Assembly: GCA_002338385.1 (NCBI GenBank)
Contig: DDIE01000054.1
Span: 1-16,710, forward strand
Length of the DNA: 16,710 nucleotides
Direction of reading: 5' to 3'
Origin: Proteobacteria bacterium UBA1858
GTDB lineage: Bacteria > Pseudomonadota > Gammaproteobacteria > UBA4575
Part shown: positions 8,160 to 16,025 of the stretch, one piece after another
Numbering within the stretch: position 1 is the first letter of the stretch
How the letters are laid out: each line of letters opens with the position of its first letter
Translations under genes and position numbers: made by a program
The notes under the pieces: generated by a model
What the model saw: the letters and a program-made list of their open reading frames with translations, nothing else
Databases searched by the model: none
Told to the model about the DNA's origin: nothing

Positions 8160-8885
8160 ATGAATACAGGTAAGCGCTTCTGGTCTGCCAAAAAGTACCA
8201 TTTAGAAGACATGGATATGAAGGATCTTGTCGTTGCCTATCTCCAGTATTCAGCGATCCAAGTATACTTCTTAATTGCACTTGCGGGTCTAGTGTATATC
8301 AGTATGAGTCACTTGTGGTCACTCAGCATGGTGCTGATAGGCTTGCTAATGGCCTTAGTATATCCGTTAATATGGTATCTACTTCACCGTTTCATTCTGC
8401 ACAGCCGTTATCTCTACCGATTTGAACGCTGCGCCAGTATGTGGAAGCGCATTCATTTTGATCACCATAGTGATCCGAATGACTTACGCGTCCTATTTGG
8501 TGCACTCTATACCACGCTACCCACAGTGATCGTCTTCAGTGTGCCACTGGGATGGGCCATTAATGGCAGTGCGGGTGCGATCATGGCGGTAGTAGCGGGG
8601 GTTTTGGTGACGATGTTTTACGAGTTCTGTCACTGCATTCAACACTTACACTACACGCCTAAGAACCAATTCCTCAAAGACATGAAGCGTCTCCACTTGT
8701 TGCACCATTTCAGAGATGAAACCGGCAACTATGGTATCACTAACTTTTTCTGGGACCGAGTGTTCAATTCTTTCTACGACAAACATAATAAGCGACCAAA
8801 AAGCCCCACAGTATTCAATCTGGGGTATGATGAGAATCAAGCGAAACGCTATCCATGGGTAGCAGATTTAAACAAAGATTCTTAA
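8160..8885 (+). CDS. Membrane fatty acid hydroxylase (sterol desaturase/FA2H superfamily)
   Basis: A 241-residue integral membrane di-iron oxygenase. Four histidine clusters are intact: HRFILH (76-81), HFDHH (99-103), HCIQHLH (158-164) and HLLHH (179-183), with hydrophobic segments at about 34-50, 55-75, 115-135 and 138-155. The pattern resembles fatty acid 2-hydroxylase/Scs7, which hydroxylates the N-acyl chain of ceramide. It lacks the N-terminal cytochrome b5 domain of the yeast and animal proteins. It sits 22 bp upstream of the ceramide synthase gene, so a hydroxy-ceramide product is likely. Whether the target is the acyl chain or the long-chain base cannot be read from sequence. The ATG at 8160 has no strong ribosome binding site; ATG at 8211 or 8217 would also keep all His boxes. 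Confidence 0.85.
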   Translation: MNTGKRFWSAKKYHLEDMDMKDLVVAYLQYSAIQVYFLIALAGLVYISMSHLWSLSMVLIGLLMALVYPLIWYLLHRFILHSRYLYRFERCASMWKRIHFDHHSDPNDLRVLFGALYTTLPTVIVFSVPLGWAINGSAGAIMAVVAGVLVTMFYEFCHCIQHLHYTPKNQFLKDMKRLHLLHHFRDETGNYGITNFFWDRVFNSFYDKHNKRPKSPTVFNLGYDENQAKRYPWVADLNKDS

Positions 8886-8907
8886 ATCGATCACAGCGGG
8901 TGTTCAT

Positions 8908-10041
8908 TTGTCAGTTTCAATCCGTTCATTCTCAGTGGATGACAGGGCTATGGTGCGCAAATTCCTGCAGCTACCGCATCAACTCTATGCCGATGATCCA
9001 GCGTGGATCGCTCCACTGGTAATCGATCAGCTAGATAAGCTGTCGCCTAAACACCCATATTTTGAACACGCCGAGGCACGTTTCTGGCTAGCCTTCAAAG
9101 ATACGCAGCCGGTCGCCAGAATCAGCGCACAGGTTGATCAGCTGCAGGCACGTAGTGACTGCGATAAAGTGGGATGTTTTGGCAATTTTGAGTGTATTGA
9201 TGATCATCAATTAGCCGCACAATTATTCACTGCAGCCGAGAACTGGTTGAGTGACAGAGGCTGTCAACGTGTCAGGGGTCCCTTTAATCTATCCATTAAT
9301 CAAGAGTGTGGTCTTTTGCTCGATAACTATGCTCAACCACCGACGATTATGATGGGTCACAGCCGACCTTACTACCCAGCGCTGCTCGAGCAACAGCATT
9401 ACCTCAAGGTCAAGGATTTGATTGCCTGGTGGAATCGTTCTGACTTTGAATATACTCCAGCTATGCAGCGCCTGATTGATCGCTATCAGGCGCGCGTTGA
9501 AATCAGGAATATCAAGCCTAAGCAATTTTCCAGTGACATCGAATCCATGCTGGATATTTTCAATGATGCCTGGATTAATAATTGGGGTTTTGTGCCTTTC
9601 ACCAAGAATGAGTTTTTTCATTTAGGCAAGGAGCTGTTGCAGTTTTTCCCAGCACGCTACTTCAAAATTGCAGAGTACCAGGGTCAGGCCGTAGGCATGA
9701 TTGCTTTGTTACCTAATATTAATGAATTGATTAGCGATCTACGGGGTAAATTATTGCCTTTTGGTTGGTTGAAATTACTCTGGCGAATGAAGTTTGCGCC
9801 GCCTAAAACAGCGCGTATGGCGCTGCTGGGGATCAAACGTGAGTATCAGAATAATATGCTCGGTTCAGCAATGGTTTTTATGCTTATGGACCAAATCCGC
9901 AAAGAGGGACTGGCTGATGGTTATTATGAGCATGAGATGTCATGGGTGTTAGAGGATAATGAGCGACTTAACAAGATGCTAAAAAGTATTGGTGGTCGTC
10001 CCTATAAAACCTATCGACTATATGAAAAAGTTCTGGCCTAA
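8908..10041 (+). CDS. bcerS: GNAT-type bacterial ceramide synthase (bCerS-like)
   Basis: A 377-residue cytoplasmic protein of the long GNAT-fold family that includes bCerS of Caulobacter, the acyltransferase that attaches a fatty acyl chain to the amino group of the sphingoid base. It is unrelated to eukaryotic CerS. Visible hallmarks are the N-terminal RKFLQLPHQLYADDPAWIAP stretch (17-36), GCFGNFECIDD (89-99) and RVRGPFNLSINQECGLL (121-137), followed by a second GNAT-like half ending near 377. The family also has many unassigned members, so the specific call rests on the locus. The start is TTG at 8908; the next ATG at 8947 would remove the first beta strand. Gap to the next gene is 5 bp, so translation is probably coupled. 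Confidence 0.83.
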   Translation: MSVSIRSFSVDDRAMVRKFLQLPHQLYADDPAWIAPLVIDQLDKLSPKHPYFEHAEARFWLAFKDTQPVARISAQVDQLQARSDCDKVGCFGNFECIDDHQLAAQLFTAAENWLSDRGCQRVRGPFNLSINQECGLLLDNYAQPPTIMMGHSRPYYPALLEQQHYLKVKDLIAWWNRSDFEYTPAMQRLIDRYQARVEIRNIKPKQFSSDIESMLDIFNDAWINNWGFVPFTKNEFFHLGKELLQFFPARYFKIAEYQGQAVGMIALLPNINELISDLRGKLLPFGWLKLLWRMKFAPPKTARMALLGIKREYQNNMLGSAMVFMLMDQIRKEGLADGYYEHEMSWVLEDNERLNKMLKSIGGRPYKTYRLYEKVLA

Positions 10042-10046
10042 ACAAC

Positions 10047-10826
10047 ATGATGCATAAATTCAATGCCGTCGTGCTGGCTGGTGATCGTGGTCCCACTGAT
10101 GCGGTGGCACAAGCAGCATGCCAGCATGGCAAAGCCGCAGTGGAGTTTAATCAGAGGACACTCTTGGAGAGTACTCTGGCTACGCTGAGTCAGGCTCAGC
10201 AGATCGATAAAATCTTTACGGTTGGCCCCAGTAATGAATGTATCAGCCGGACACCACAACTGGCTGAAATTTTGCAACACTATCAGGCAACACACCTCAC
10301 GCCCGCGGCTGGACCCAGCGCCAGTGCTTTAGCTGGTGTGCAGGCATCGGCAATTTTCCCCACCCTAATAGTGACCTGTGATTTGCCATTACTGCACGCC
10401 CAAGTAGTCGATGAGTTCTGTACCTCAGCGCTAATGCGGCAGGCAGACTTCGTCGCTGGTGCCGTGGACTACGCCGAGATTGCTCGCCTGATACCCGAAC
10501 TTAAAAAAACAAAATATAGCTTCAAGCAAGATCAGGTGTGCTTTGCTAATTTATTCGCTGTCCTGAGTGGTGCGGGCTTAAAGGCCCTAGAGTTTTGGCA
10601 GAGTATAGAGCAGGACCGCAAGAAACCGATCAAAATTGTAAAGAAGATTGACTGGCCCAGCCTGGTGCAATACCAACTGGGGACACTCACTCTGGATAAA
10701 GTTGAACAAGTTCTATCGGCTAAAATAGACGCACGTTTGGCCATTCAGAGATCCCATCAACCAGAGTTGGCCATTGATGTTGATTCAGCCCACGATTACC
10801 AAGTGATCACTGATTATCTGTCTTGA
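10047..10826 (+). CDS. MobA-like nucleotidyltransferase, head-group activation suspected
   Basis: A 259-residue NTP-transferase fold protein. The nucleotide-binding start is VVLAGDRGPTD (8-18), with Asp-Arg where MobA or GlmU have a glycine-rich GGxxxR loop, then Lys29 in GKAAVEF, AAGPSASA (87-94) and a metal-site TCDLPLL (110-116). It follows bCerS by 5 bp, forming an apparent co-transcribed group with the hydroxylase. Genuine MobA is unlikely because the canonical loop is absent and no molybdopterin genes are nearby. A role in activating a polar head group as an NDP derivative is inferred from context only. The ATG codons at 10047 and 10050 are both usable. Its 3' end overlaps the convergent gene by 13 bp. 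Confidence 0.72.
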   Translation: MMHKFNAVVLAGDRGPTDAVAQAACQHGKAAVEFNQRTLLESTLATLSQAQQIDKIFTVGPSNECISRTPQLAEILQHYQATHLTPAAGPSASALAGVQASAIFPTLIVTCDLPLLHAQVVDEFCTSALMRQADFVAGAVDYAEIARLIPELKKTKYSFKQDQVCFANLFAVLSGAGLKALEFWQSIEQDRKKPIKIVKKIDWPSLVQYQLGTLTLDKVEQVLSAKIDARLAIQRSHQPELAIDVDSAHDYQVITDYLS

Positions 10827-11554
10827 TCAGCGTGTTGCCATTGGGCAACTAGCGATTGTGCGTGCTCTAAATCTTGCACAAAATCAACTTCGGTCCAGGC
10901 ACAGCCATGAATAGAACATACCCCAACATGGTCTTGTTGCGCCAGCTGATCGATGACCGATAAATACCAGCGCTGTAATGAGTCCTGATCGTGCATTAAT
11001 GCATCAATGGTCGCCTTGAAGTGGTGTATACCGATGGGGCTAAAATGCATCATGCCAATTGACTCGCCAGTGACTTGCGCCACAGCGAGTGTCTTACCGA
11101 CAGCCAATAGTTGATCATCTTGACTGATGACTTTCATATCATCATCGTCGTAGCTTGCCTTATGGTCGATCGCCAGAGTGATGGGAAAATCATTTTTTGT
11201 CAGTAACTGATGCACTACGTCAGCCTCAAATAATGTGTCACCGTTGAGGATAATGACATCATCATTGAAGTGTTCACGCGCCATCCAACAACTCGCAAGA
11301 TTGTCTGCAACTTCATAGAACGGATTAAATACGGTGGTGACACTATCACCATAGCGTTGACTCAACAGCGTGCGAATATCTTCTGCAGCGTAGCCGATGA
11401 CAGCCACGATTTGCTCTATGCCAGCGGCTTTAAGCGTATCGATTTGCCATTCGATAAAATGCTTGTCTGCTAATTTTAATAAGCATTTTGGCGTGGACTC
11501 AGTGTAGGGTAGCAAGCGGCGACCTTGACCTGCGCATAGGATAATGGCTTTCAT
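10814..11554 (-). CDS. LicC/IPCT-like sugar- or alcohol-phosphate cytidylyltransferase
   Basis: A 246-residue nucleotidyltransferase. Seen in order: AIILCAGQGRRL (3-14), TPKCLLKL with Lys23, NPFYEVADNLASCW (77-90), the metal motif NGDTLFE (104-110) and YDDDDMKV (135-142). The NPFY...DN and DDDDMKV blocks are those of the phosphocholine/inositol-1-phosphate cytidylyltransferase branch rather than of RmlA or GalU. It would make CDP-choline, CDP-inositol or a similar CDP-alcohol. A CDP-alcohol phosphotransferase is encoded at 14795-16018, so the two may act in sequence. It is transcribed toward and overlaps the end of the MobA-like gene, and diverges from lptF. The ribosome binding site is not obvious. 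Confidence 0.8.
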   Translation of the reverse strand: MKAIILCAGQGRRLLPYTESTPKCLLKLADKHFIEWQIDTLKAAGIEQIVAVIGYAAEDIRTLLSQRYGDSVTTVFNPFYEVADNLASCWMAREHFNDDVIILNGDTLFEADVVHQLLTKNDFPITLAIDHKASYDDDDMKVISQDDQLLAVGKTLAVAQVTGESIGMMHFSPIGIHHFKATIDALMHDQDSLQRWYLSVIDQLAQQDHVGVCSIHGCAWTEVDFVQDLEHAQSLVAQWQHADQDR

Positions 11555-11667
11555 TGGAATATGGGCGAGTATGGAGTTAGTTAAAATTTATTGCTGAATC
11601 CAACGGTATCTAACTATACACTATAGTTTCTATCTTATTTAAATTTATCAACCAATAGTATAGCCAC
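11555..11667. promoter_or_regulatory. Divergent promoter region between cytidylyltransferase and lptF
   Basis: An AT-rich gap of 113 bp between divergent starts. At 11612-11628 a perfect inverted repeat has arms AACTATA and TATAGTT around CAC. Each arm contains a -10-like TATAGT, one per strand (11622-11627 plus, 11618-11613 minus), so it may be a symmetric bidirectional promoter or an operator over overlapping -10 boxes. Matching -35 boxes are poor on both strands. Confidence 0.45.
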
Positions 11668-12717
11668 TTGATCATAACCTCCTATTTGAATCGCGAGATA
11701 CTCAGACCGTTTTTGATGGTGTGTGGCGTGCTGACAGTATTGATGGTCAGCTATAGCGCTTTGACCTTGTTGGCGGACGTGAATGCGCAGTTGATTCCAG
11801 ATCAATTGTTGTGGCTGTTGATCCTGACTAAGACTATAGCCGCGTTCGAGCTGTTTTTACCACTCGCACTCTTTATCACTATATTAATGGGTCTGGGTAA
11901 GTTATATGCGGATCACGAGATAGTCTCATTACAGGCCAGTGGGATGAGTCTGGCAGCGATCATAAAAGTGTTAATGCCACTGATATTGCTAGTCACTCTC
12001 CTCAGCACCTTGGTCGCTACCCTGGCTAGGCCGTGGGCCTATGGTTTGAAGTATGAAGCTAGACATCAGGCGGGGCAGACGATCGATTTTGATCAACTGC
12101 AAGCCGGAAGTTTCTACCTTAACGAAGATGCCGACACAGTATATTTTACTAAGCGTGTGTCCCCGGACGGAGATCTAAAAGGTGAAATCTTCATCTATCA
12201 GCGATTTAGCGATAAGGTTGAAGTGATTGCAGCGCAACAGGCACAGCATATGACTAATGCTGGCTCGGATGATCTCATGTATCGATTTGAGCAGGGCTCA
12301 GCGAGTGTGTTACCACACGACGGCAACGATACATATATCGAATTTAAGCACATGACTCTGGTGTCTGAACTAGAGGAAAAACGCCGGAATAAATATAAAC
12401 GTAAAGCCGCTTCCACAGCATTTTTGTCCACCGCTAAAAAACCAGCCGACATCGCTGAATTTCAATGGCGTATAACTGCGCCGGTTAAAACGCTGTTACT
12501 CGCGGTGATCGCTATACTTATGGCGCGAACCTCCTCGCGCCAGGGACGCTATGGAAAATTAGTGGGTGGTGTATGTATATTTTTTGCTTTTCATGGGCTA
12601 GGTATCATTACCAAAACATGGGTTGAGCAAGGGCTATTGAGCACCATGCCCGGCCTCTGGTGGGTGGTCATGATATTAAGCGCGCTGAGTTACCTGCTGT
12701 TGCGCCGAGTATATTAA
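11668..12717 (+). CDS. lptF: LptF-family permease, probably a sphingolipid-locus paralogue
   Basis: A 349-residue YjgP/YjgQ-family inner-membrane protein. Three N-terminal helices (about 12-34, 50-75, 98-120), a periplasmic beta-jellyroll (about 130-265) and three C-terminal helices (about 270-290, 298-320, 328-346) give the LptF/LptG plan. NREILRPF opens the protein, as in LptF. In the LPS exporter LptFG forms the transmembrane part with the LptB ATPase and extracts lipid from the inner membrane. Here the gene sits in a sphingolipid locus, with no LPS genes or pepA beside it, so a dedicated role in moving a sphingolipid is inferred; it could still be the only lptF of the genome. The start is TTG at 11668; a TAG lies just upstream in frame and no downstream Met keeps helix 1. 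Confidence 0.85.
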   Translation: MIITSYLNREILRPFLMVCGVLTVLMVSYSALTLLADVNAQLIPDQLLWLLILTKTIAAFELFLPLALFITILMGLGKLYADHEIVSLQASGMSLAAIIKVLMPLILLVTLLSTLVATLARPWAYGLKYEARHQAGQTIDFDQLQAGSFYLNEDADTVYFTKRVSPDGDLKGEIFIYQRFSDKVEVIAAQQAQHMTNAGSDDLMYRFEQGSASVLPHDGNDTYIEFKHMTLVSELEEKRRNKYKRKAASTAFLSTAKKPADIAEFQWRITAPVKTLLLAVIAILMARTSSRQGRYGKLVGGVCIFFAFHGLGIITKTWVEQGLLSTMPGLWWVVMILSALSYLLLRRVY

Positions 12718-12719
12718 TC

Positions 12720-13796
12720 ATGCCGTTCACATTATCTCGCTATATTATCGTATCTATCTTGCGCGGCTTTTTTCTGGTCGGCTTGATTCTGGTGGCACTT
12801 TTTTCACTTATCCTGCTGATCGAAGAGTTAGATGAAGTCGGCACGAACAGCTATACCGTATTACTGGCACTGCAGTACGTGTTATTACATGTGCCGCAGC
12901 TGGTGCTGGATTTTGCCACAGTAATAAGTCTGATAGGTGCAGTAATCGCCTTAGGTGCGTTGGTCAATAATAACGAGTTAGTGGCCATCAATAGTTTGGG
13001 CGGCACCCCTAGGCACATTATTGTGTCGGTAATGAGCGCGGCTGTGTTGTTGATGGGGCTAGTATTTATATTGGCTCAGTTTGTTACCCCACATACTATC
13101 CAAGCGGCTAAAGTGATGCGTTCTCTGGCGCTAAGTCAGCAAAGTGATACAGTAAATAGCGATGGGTTTTGGGCGCAAAAAGATAAGCAATTTCTGCATA
13201 TCCAAGAAATTCGTTTTGGCCGTATCCCTGCCCAGCTAGAAATCTTTAAATTTAATGAGGATTATCAGCTGCACACCTACATTCAGGCAGAGCAGGTTGA
13301 TATTCAGCAAGATGATGCTTGGCTACTGACTAATGTATCACTTAAAACACTCACCGATGCAGGGTTTAAAACTGAGCAGCGCGAGCAATGGCTGTGGACA
13401 TCTTTTCTTGATGCCAGCCAGCTCGGTATTATTGTGAGCGAGCCGCAAAGTCTGTCGCTGACCGATCTATATCGCTATATACAAGGTTTAAAGGAACGCG
13501 ACGCACAGTCTTATCATTTTGAAATAATGTTTTGGCAAAAATGTTTTATTCCTGTGGCTGGGATAATGATGATTTTGCTAGGTATGCTGTTTGTATTCGG
13601 ATCACAGCGGGTGATGTCTGCCAGTCAGCGGACTGTTTTGGGTATCCTTGCAGGTGTTGGTTTTTATATCTACACGCAAGTGATTACTCACTTTGGCGTG
13701 TCACAGCTGTGGGCTGCAAGTGTGGTCGCACTGCTACCTAGTGCTACTGTGCTGATACTAATAAGTTGTGTCTATCTGCTTAAACGAGCTCACTGA
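12720..13796 (+). CDS. lptG: LptG-family permease, partner of the upstream LptF
   Basis: A 358-residue member of the same permease family, with three N-terminal helices (roughly 13-35, 50-80 and 95-120), a periplasmic jellyroll and three C-terminal helices starting near 275. Features shared with LptG are SRYI near the N terminus, LIEELDEVG at the first loop and the NNELVAINSLG coupling segment near 85-95 that contacts LptB. The ATG at 12720 lies 2 nt after the lptF stop, giving tight coupling; an upstream GTG at 12660 in the same frame would overlap lptF and is less likely. No lptB or lptC is in the window, so an ATPase encoded elsewhere is needed. The stop overlaps the convergent phosphoesterase gene by 17 bp. 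Confidence 0.86.
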   Translation: MPFTLSRYIIVSILRGFFLVGLILVALFSLILLIEELDEVGTNSYTVLLALQYVLLHVPQLVLDFATVISLIGAVIALGALVNNNELVAINSLGGTPRHIIVSVMSAAVLLMGLVFILAQFVTPHTIQAAKVMRSLALSQQSDTVNSDGFWAQKDKQFLHIQEIRFGRIPAQLEIFKFNEDYQLHTYIQAEQVDIQQDDAWLLTNVSLKTLTDAGFKTEQREQWLWTSFLDASQLGIIVSEPQSLSLTDLYRYIQGLKERDAQSYHFEIMFWQKCFIPVAGIMMILLGMLFVFGSQRVMSASQRTVLGILAGVGFYIYTQVITHFGVSQLWAASVVALLPSATVLILISCVYLLKRAH

Positions 13797-14751
13797 CCAC
13801 ACATACCTCGGCAGGTTTGAATTGCTCAGCCGTGCTATCAAACTGATAACTTTGCATACTAATGTGCCAGTTATGATGTCCACGCCTGACATCGAATAAT
13901 TTGAATTCTGCACGTTGAAGTTCATGTGCGCTGGTGCTGGAGGATGATGCCATGCCGACTATCGGCGTGTTCCTGCCATCCTCACACGCAAGATATTCCA
14001 GCGTGCGTGTATGGCCGTGGCCATGAACTACCAGGTCCACCGGCGAGTGCTTGAGTAGCGCACACACGTCGGCATGATTAAGCAGAGATTTACGCTTGCG
14101 AGTGTGGGTCATTGTGATCGGATGATGGATTAATAATACTTTACAGTGATCGGCGAGGGCGGGATCATTCAGAACAAATTTCAGACGCATCAATTGCTGT
14201 TGATTGATTCTGCCCGTGGCTCTCAACCAGGGCGCGGGGAAAACGCTGCAGAGCGCGATAAATACAACCTGTTGGCGGACCCTGACTTGTGGATACATCT
14301 GGTCTAGTTTGCCGGCCGCAGTTTTTTGTTTGAGTTGGCTGACTAATCCTACGTCATCCAGCATTAAATCTTGCCAGGCAGCAAAACTATCCTGCCAGGT
14401 GCTATCAACATAGAGATCATGATTACCTGGAATGACGAGTGTGTCAGCGCCAGTTCCGAGTTTATTCAGCCAGCGGCGACATTGGGTAAATTCCTGCTTC
14501 AGCCCGATATGAGTTAAATCACCTGTGACCAAATGATAATCCACTGCCAAGTCATGCAGCGCAGAGATGGCTCGATCAAGAATCCATTCCTGATGGGTAA
14601 ATCTGCGCCGCTTGAGCCATGATAAATAGCCCAATATGCGCTTATTACAGAGTTGCAGTGGATTCGGTCGATCTATCGACGAGAGATGCAAGTCAGATAG
14701 TTGCACAAAACGGTAAGACTCATTAGCATGCCCTGCATTAGGATGACTCAC
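13780..14751 (-). CDS. Calcineurin-like metallophosphoesterase
   Basis: A 323-residue binuclear metal phosphoesterase. All family motifs are intact: DLH (20-22), GDLTH (77-81), GNHD (109-112), the HH pair (209-210) and GHGHT (244-248). No signal peptide or strong membrane helix is seen, so it is probably cytoplasmic or peripherally bound. The order and spacing fit the class that includes cAMP phosphodiesterase CpdA and the lipid A enzyme LpxH, without pointing to either. In this locus it could hydrolyse a phosphorylated or nucleotide-linked lipid or head-group intermediate. The start is GTG at 14751, since no ATG precedes the first motif and a TGA lies upstream in frame. It is divergent from the CDP-alcohol phosphotransferase gene with a 43-bp gap. 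Confidence 0.83.
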   Translation of the reverse strand: MSHPNAGHANESYRFVQLSDLHLSSIDRPNPLQLCNKRILGYLSWLKRRRFTHQEWILDRAISALHDLAVDYHLVTGDLTHIGLKQEFTQCRRWLNKLGTGADTLVIPGNHDLYVDSTWQDSFAAWQDLMLDDVGLVSQLKQKTAAGKLDQMYPQVRVRQQVVFIALCSVFPAPWLRATGRINQQQLMRLKFVLNDPALADHCKVLLIHHPITMTHTRKRKSLLNHADVCALLKHSPVDLVVHGHGHTRTLEYLACEDGRNTPIVGMASSSSTSAHELQRAEFKLFDVRRGHHNWHISMQSYQFDSTAEQFKPAEVCVVSELV

Positions 14752-14794
14752 GGTTATCTGGTTCTCACTTGATCAAAAGCTTATTATATAACGA

Positions 14795-16018
14795 ATGTAC
14801 TACACTATAATCAACTCTTGTGAGCATCAGCTGTGGGGTTTATCTCAACAAGAGCGTATCAGCAAGACCGTACATAAAATGACGCGCCTTGAGCGTTTAC
14901 ATGAAGCTGCTCAGATCCAGGCTGACGACAGGATATTATTGCTCAGAGCGGATTACTTGGTTGAGGCTAATGTCATTAGTAAGCTCACCCAAAAAGATCA
15001 GGCACTACTCACCAGCTCGTGTGATGGACGGGCAGTAGCAATATGGACGAGCGCTGATAATTACAGCAGCGCGCTGGCTTTGTTGCAAAAGCAGACCGGC
15101 GAGCATGATTTTGACGCCTATACCGCACAGCAATTAACGGGCGGGTATGACGCGCAACTCAGAAAGTATGATCTTTCTTATGTGGTCAAACTGACGGCGG
15201 ATAATTTGCCAGTGCTGGAGCAATATCTATATGATAAATCCTATAAAGGCATTACCGATCTGGTCACCAAGTGGTGCTGGCCAACACCGGCACGTTATGT
15301 CGTCAAATCCTGTGTACATTTAAATATCAGTCCTAATAGTGTCACTGGGTTTGGCTGGCTACTGACTGTTATTGCCGGCTATGCTTTTTATCTCGGCGCC
15401 TATCCGCTGGGTTTGTTGGCCGCATGGCTGATGACTTTTTTAGATACTGTAGATGGCAAACTGGCGCGCGTGACATTACAGTCCAGTTCGCTTGGTCATG
15501 TGATGGATCATGCTTTGGATATTATTCATCCGCCTATATGGTATTGGTGTTGGGCATTAGGCCTCGGTGTCAGTAGCATCGACTTGTTGGGCTATAGTGC
15601 AAGCTTGTCAGAGTGGGGCATAGTGATGCTTGCGGCCTACCTACTCGGACGCGTCTTCGAGGGCCTATTCCAATGGTGGTTCGTACACGCCAGTATTTTT
15701 TGCTGGACCCGCTTAGATTCCTATCATCGTTTAATCACTGCACGCAGAAATCCGAGTATGATTATCATGACTGCTGCGGTACTGCTGATGGCACCCACTG
15801 CAGGCTTTGTCTGGGTGGTGCTCCTGGCAGTACTCTCGACGGCCTTACTCGCTTTGCGTTTTGCTATGGGCTGTATTGTCGTGTTGGCTAATAGATCTAT
15901 CCACTCATGGTTAGAAACTGTCGATATCACAACGCCCGACCCAGAACTAGCGGTTAAATTATTTACCGGTTATAACGCAACCAGAACTGTAACACCTCTG
16001 CTGCGTCGAGCACCTTAA
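14795..16018 (+). CDS. CDP-alcohol phosphotransferase with degenerate N-terminal nucleotidyltransferase-like region
   Basis: A 407-residue protein. The C-terminal part (about 175-385) is a CDP-alcohol phosphatidyltransferase membrane domain with a complete active-site motif: Asp217, Asp220, Gly221, Ala224-Arg225, Gly234, Asp238 and Asp242. It displaces CMP from a CDP-activated compound with an alcohol acceptor. The first 160 residues or so lack helices and resemble, in layout, the cytidylyltransferase half of bifunctional IPCT/DIPPS enzymes (LWGLS and RILLLRADYLV segments), but the LxAGxGxRL loop and lysine are missing, so this part is probably inactive. A joint pathway with the separate cytidylyltransferase at 10814-11554 is inferred: CDP-X made there, phospho-X transferred to ceramide or diacylglycerol here. 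The ATG at 14795 lacks a clear ribosome binding site. Confidence 0.82.
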   Translation: MYYTIINSCEHQLWGLSQQERISKTVHKMTRLERLHEAAQIQADDRILLLRADYLVEANVISKLTQKDQALLTSSCDGRAVAIWTSADNYSSALALLQKQTGEHDFDAYTAQQLTGGYDAQLRKYDLSYVVKLTADNLPVLEQYLYDKSYKGITDLVTKWCWPTPARYVVKSCVHLNISPNSVTGFGWLLTVIAGYAFYLGAYPLGLLAAWLMTFLDTVDGKLARVTLQSSSLGHVMDHALDIIHPPIWYWCWALGLGVSSIDLLGYSASLSEWGIVMLAAYLLGRVFEGLFQWWFVHASIFCWTRLDSYHRLITARRNPSMIIMTAAVLLMAPTAGFVWVVLLAVLSTALLALRFAMGCIVVLANRSIHSWLETVDITTPDPELAVKLFTGYNATRTVTPLLRRAP

Positions 16019-16025
16019 CGCCACC

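Noticed and set aside
12660..12719. Upstream GTG start for lptG giving 20 extra residues
   Set aside because: It would overlap the end of lptF. The ATG at 12720 fits the family N terminus and tight coupling.
14805..14814. TATAAT inside the first codons of the CDP-alcohol phosphotransferase gene as a promoter
   Set aside because: Using it would require a start at Met29 or later and would drop the LWGLS segment, which looks like a genuine part of the protein.
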